Assembly (NCBI RefSeq): GCF_001434465.1
Contig: NZ_AZGE01000005.1
Span: 26,441-90,440, forward strand
Origin: Limosilactobacillus oris DSM 4864
GTDB taxonomy: Bacteria; Bacillota; Bacilli; Lactobacillales; Lactobacillaceae
DNA: 64,000 nt
Reading direction: 5' to 3'
Part shown: in pieces, positions 63,564 through 64,000 of the stretch
Position numbering within the stretch: position 1 is the first letter of the stretch
Layout of the letters: each line of letters starts with the position of its first letter
Made by a program: the position numbers and the translations under genes
The notes under the pieces: model-generated
Databases searched by the model: none
What the model saw: only the letters and a program-made list of their open reading frames with translations
Told to the model about the DNA's origin: nothing

Positions 63564-63926
63564 ATGCGTCAAAATAAGTTAATCGAAAAGATTACTGCTA
63601 GTCAACTGCGTGATGATATTCCGGAATTCCGTGCCGGTGATACTGTACGGGTTCACGCGCGGATCGTTGAAGGTTCCCGTGAACGTATCCAGATGTTTGA
63701 AGGGGTTGTTATCAAGCGCCACGGTGCTGGTATCAGCGCTACTTACACTGTTCGGAAGATCAGTAACGGTGTTGGTGTGGAACGGACTTTCCCACTGCAC
63801 TCACCACGGGTTGCTAAAATCGATGTTCTTCGTCACGGTCGCGTTCGTCGTGCCAAGCTGTACTACCTGCGGGCACGTACTGGTAAGGCTACCCGGATCG
63901 CTGAACGTCGTCGCGATGCTGAATAG
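63564..63926 (+). CDS. rplS: 50S ribosomal protein L19
   Basis: 120 residues. [56 protein letters not shown] and [15 protein letters not shown]: complete L19. It lies at the subunit interface. Own promoter, leader and terminator; separated from trmD by the broken permease gene. Confidence 0.98.
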   Translation: MRQNKLIEKITASQLRDDIPEFRAGDTVRVHARIVEGSRERIQMFEGVVIKRHGAGISATYTVRKISNGVGVERTFPLHSPRVAKIDVLRHGRVRRAKLYYLRARTGKATRIAERRRDAE

Positions 63927-63940
63927 TAATCCTAATGAAG

Positions 63941-63971
63941 AGAACTCCTGCCTTGCGGGAGTTCTTTTTTT
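63941..63971 (+). terminator. Terminator after rplS
   Basis: AGAACTCC / GGAGTTCT stem followed by seven T. Confidence 0.9.
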
Positions 63972-64000
63972 GTTTGGCTCTTCGTCAAGAAGTACTGATG

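Noticed and set aside
1..64000. CRISPR array, insertion sequence, rRNA operon
   Set aside because: No regularly spaced repeats, transposase frames or rRNA sequence were seen.

Overview
The window looks like a low-GC-phylum (Firmicutes) lactic acid bacterium of the Lactobacillaceae. Its gene order (rplU-prp-rpmA, nusB-folD-xseA-xseB-ispA, gmk-rpoZ-coaBC-priA-fmt-rsmB-stp-prkC-rsgA-rpe-thiN, rpmB-yloU-fakA-recG-plsX-acpP-rnc-smc-ftsY-ylxM-ffh, rpsP-khpA-rimM-trmD-rplS) is the Bacillus/Lactobacillus order. There is no dxs next to ispA, L27 carries the Firmicutes-type N-terminal extension, and there is an LPQTG surface protein. GC-rich codon choice in the chromosomal part suggests one of the higher-GC lactobacilli (Limosilactobacillus-like). 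The species cannot be fixed from this window.

Bases 1 to about 18960 are the right half of a siphovirus prophage, integrated at the 3' end of a tRNA-Arg(TCT) gene (18961-19034, minus strand). In order it holds the capsid, neck proteins and major tail protein; tail chaperone gpG with a -1 frameshift to gpGT; a possible moron; the tape measure; Dit; Tal carrying an NlpC/P60 domain; a GH25 tail protein; BppU and other baseplate or receptor-binding proteins; XkdX; an XhlA-like protein; a LLH holin; and a GH25 endolysin. A near-identical 24-bp linker sits just before gpG and just after XkdX, bracketing the whole tail cassette.

The most interesting content is in the 'empty' DNA around the lysis genes. 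Two compact loci have the architecture of type I toxin-antitoxin systems. Locus 1 (15752-16060) has divergent overlapping promoters, a small RNA on the minus strand, a 25-residue hydrophobic/basic peptide whose ribosome site and ATG lie in a 7-bp GNRA hairpin, and its own terminators. Locus 2 (18301-18650) is a roughly 280-nt RNA with a consensus promoter, a 5'-to-3' long-range complement, a hydrophobic reading frame offset by one base from the initiating ATG, and a convergent antisense RNA covering its 3' end.

From 19035 onward the DNA is chromosomal and housekeeping: a TetR regulator; the L21/Prp/L27 operon behind an L21 leader; an M24 peptidase; a 2H phosphoesterase; YqhY-NusB; one-carbon, DNA-repair and isoprenoid genes; ArgR and RecN; an SOS-controlled YolD-like gene on the minus strand; GMP kinase through PriA; translation-initiation and rRNA modification genes; the PrkC/Stp kinase-phosphatase pair; ribosome assembly and thiamine genes; the fatty-acid kinase/RecG/PlsX/ACP block; the RNase III-SMC-SRP block; and the S16-RimM-TrmD-L19 block. 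Two insertions break this conserved tail end: an LPQTG MucBP-type surface protein between ffh and rpsP, and a frameshifted amino-acid permease between trmD and rplS.
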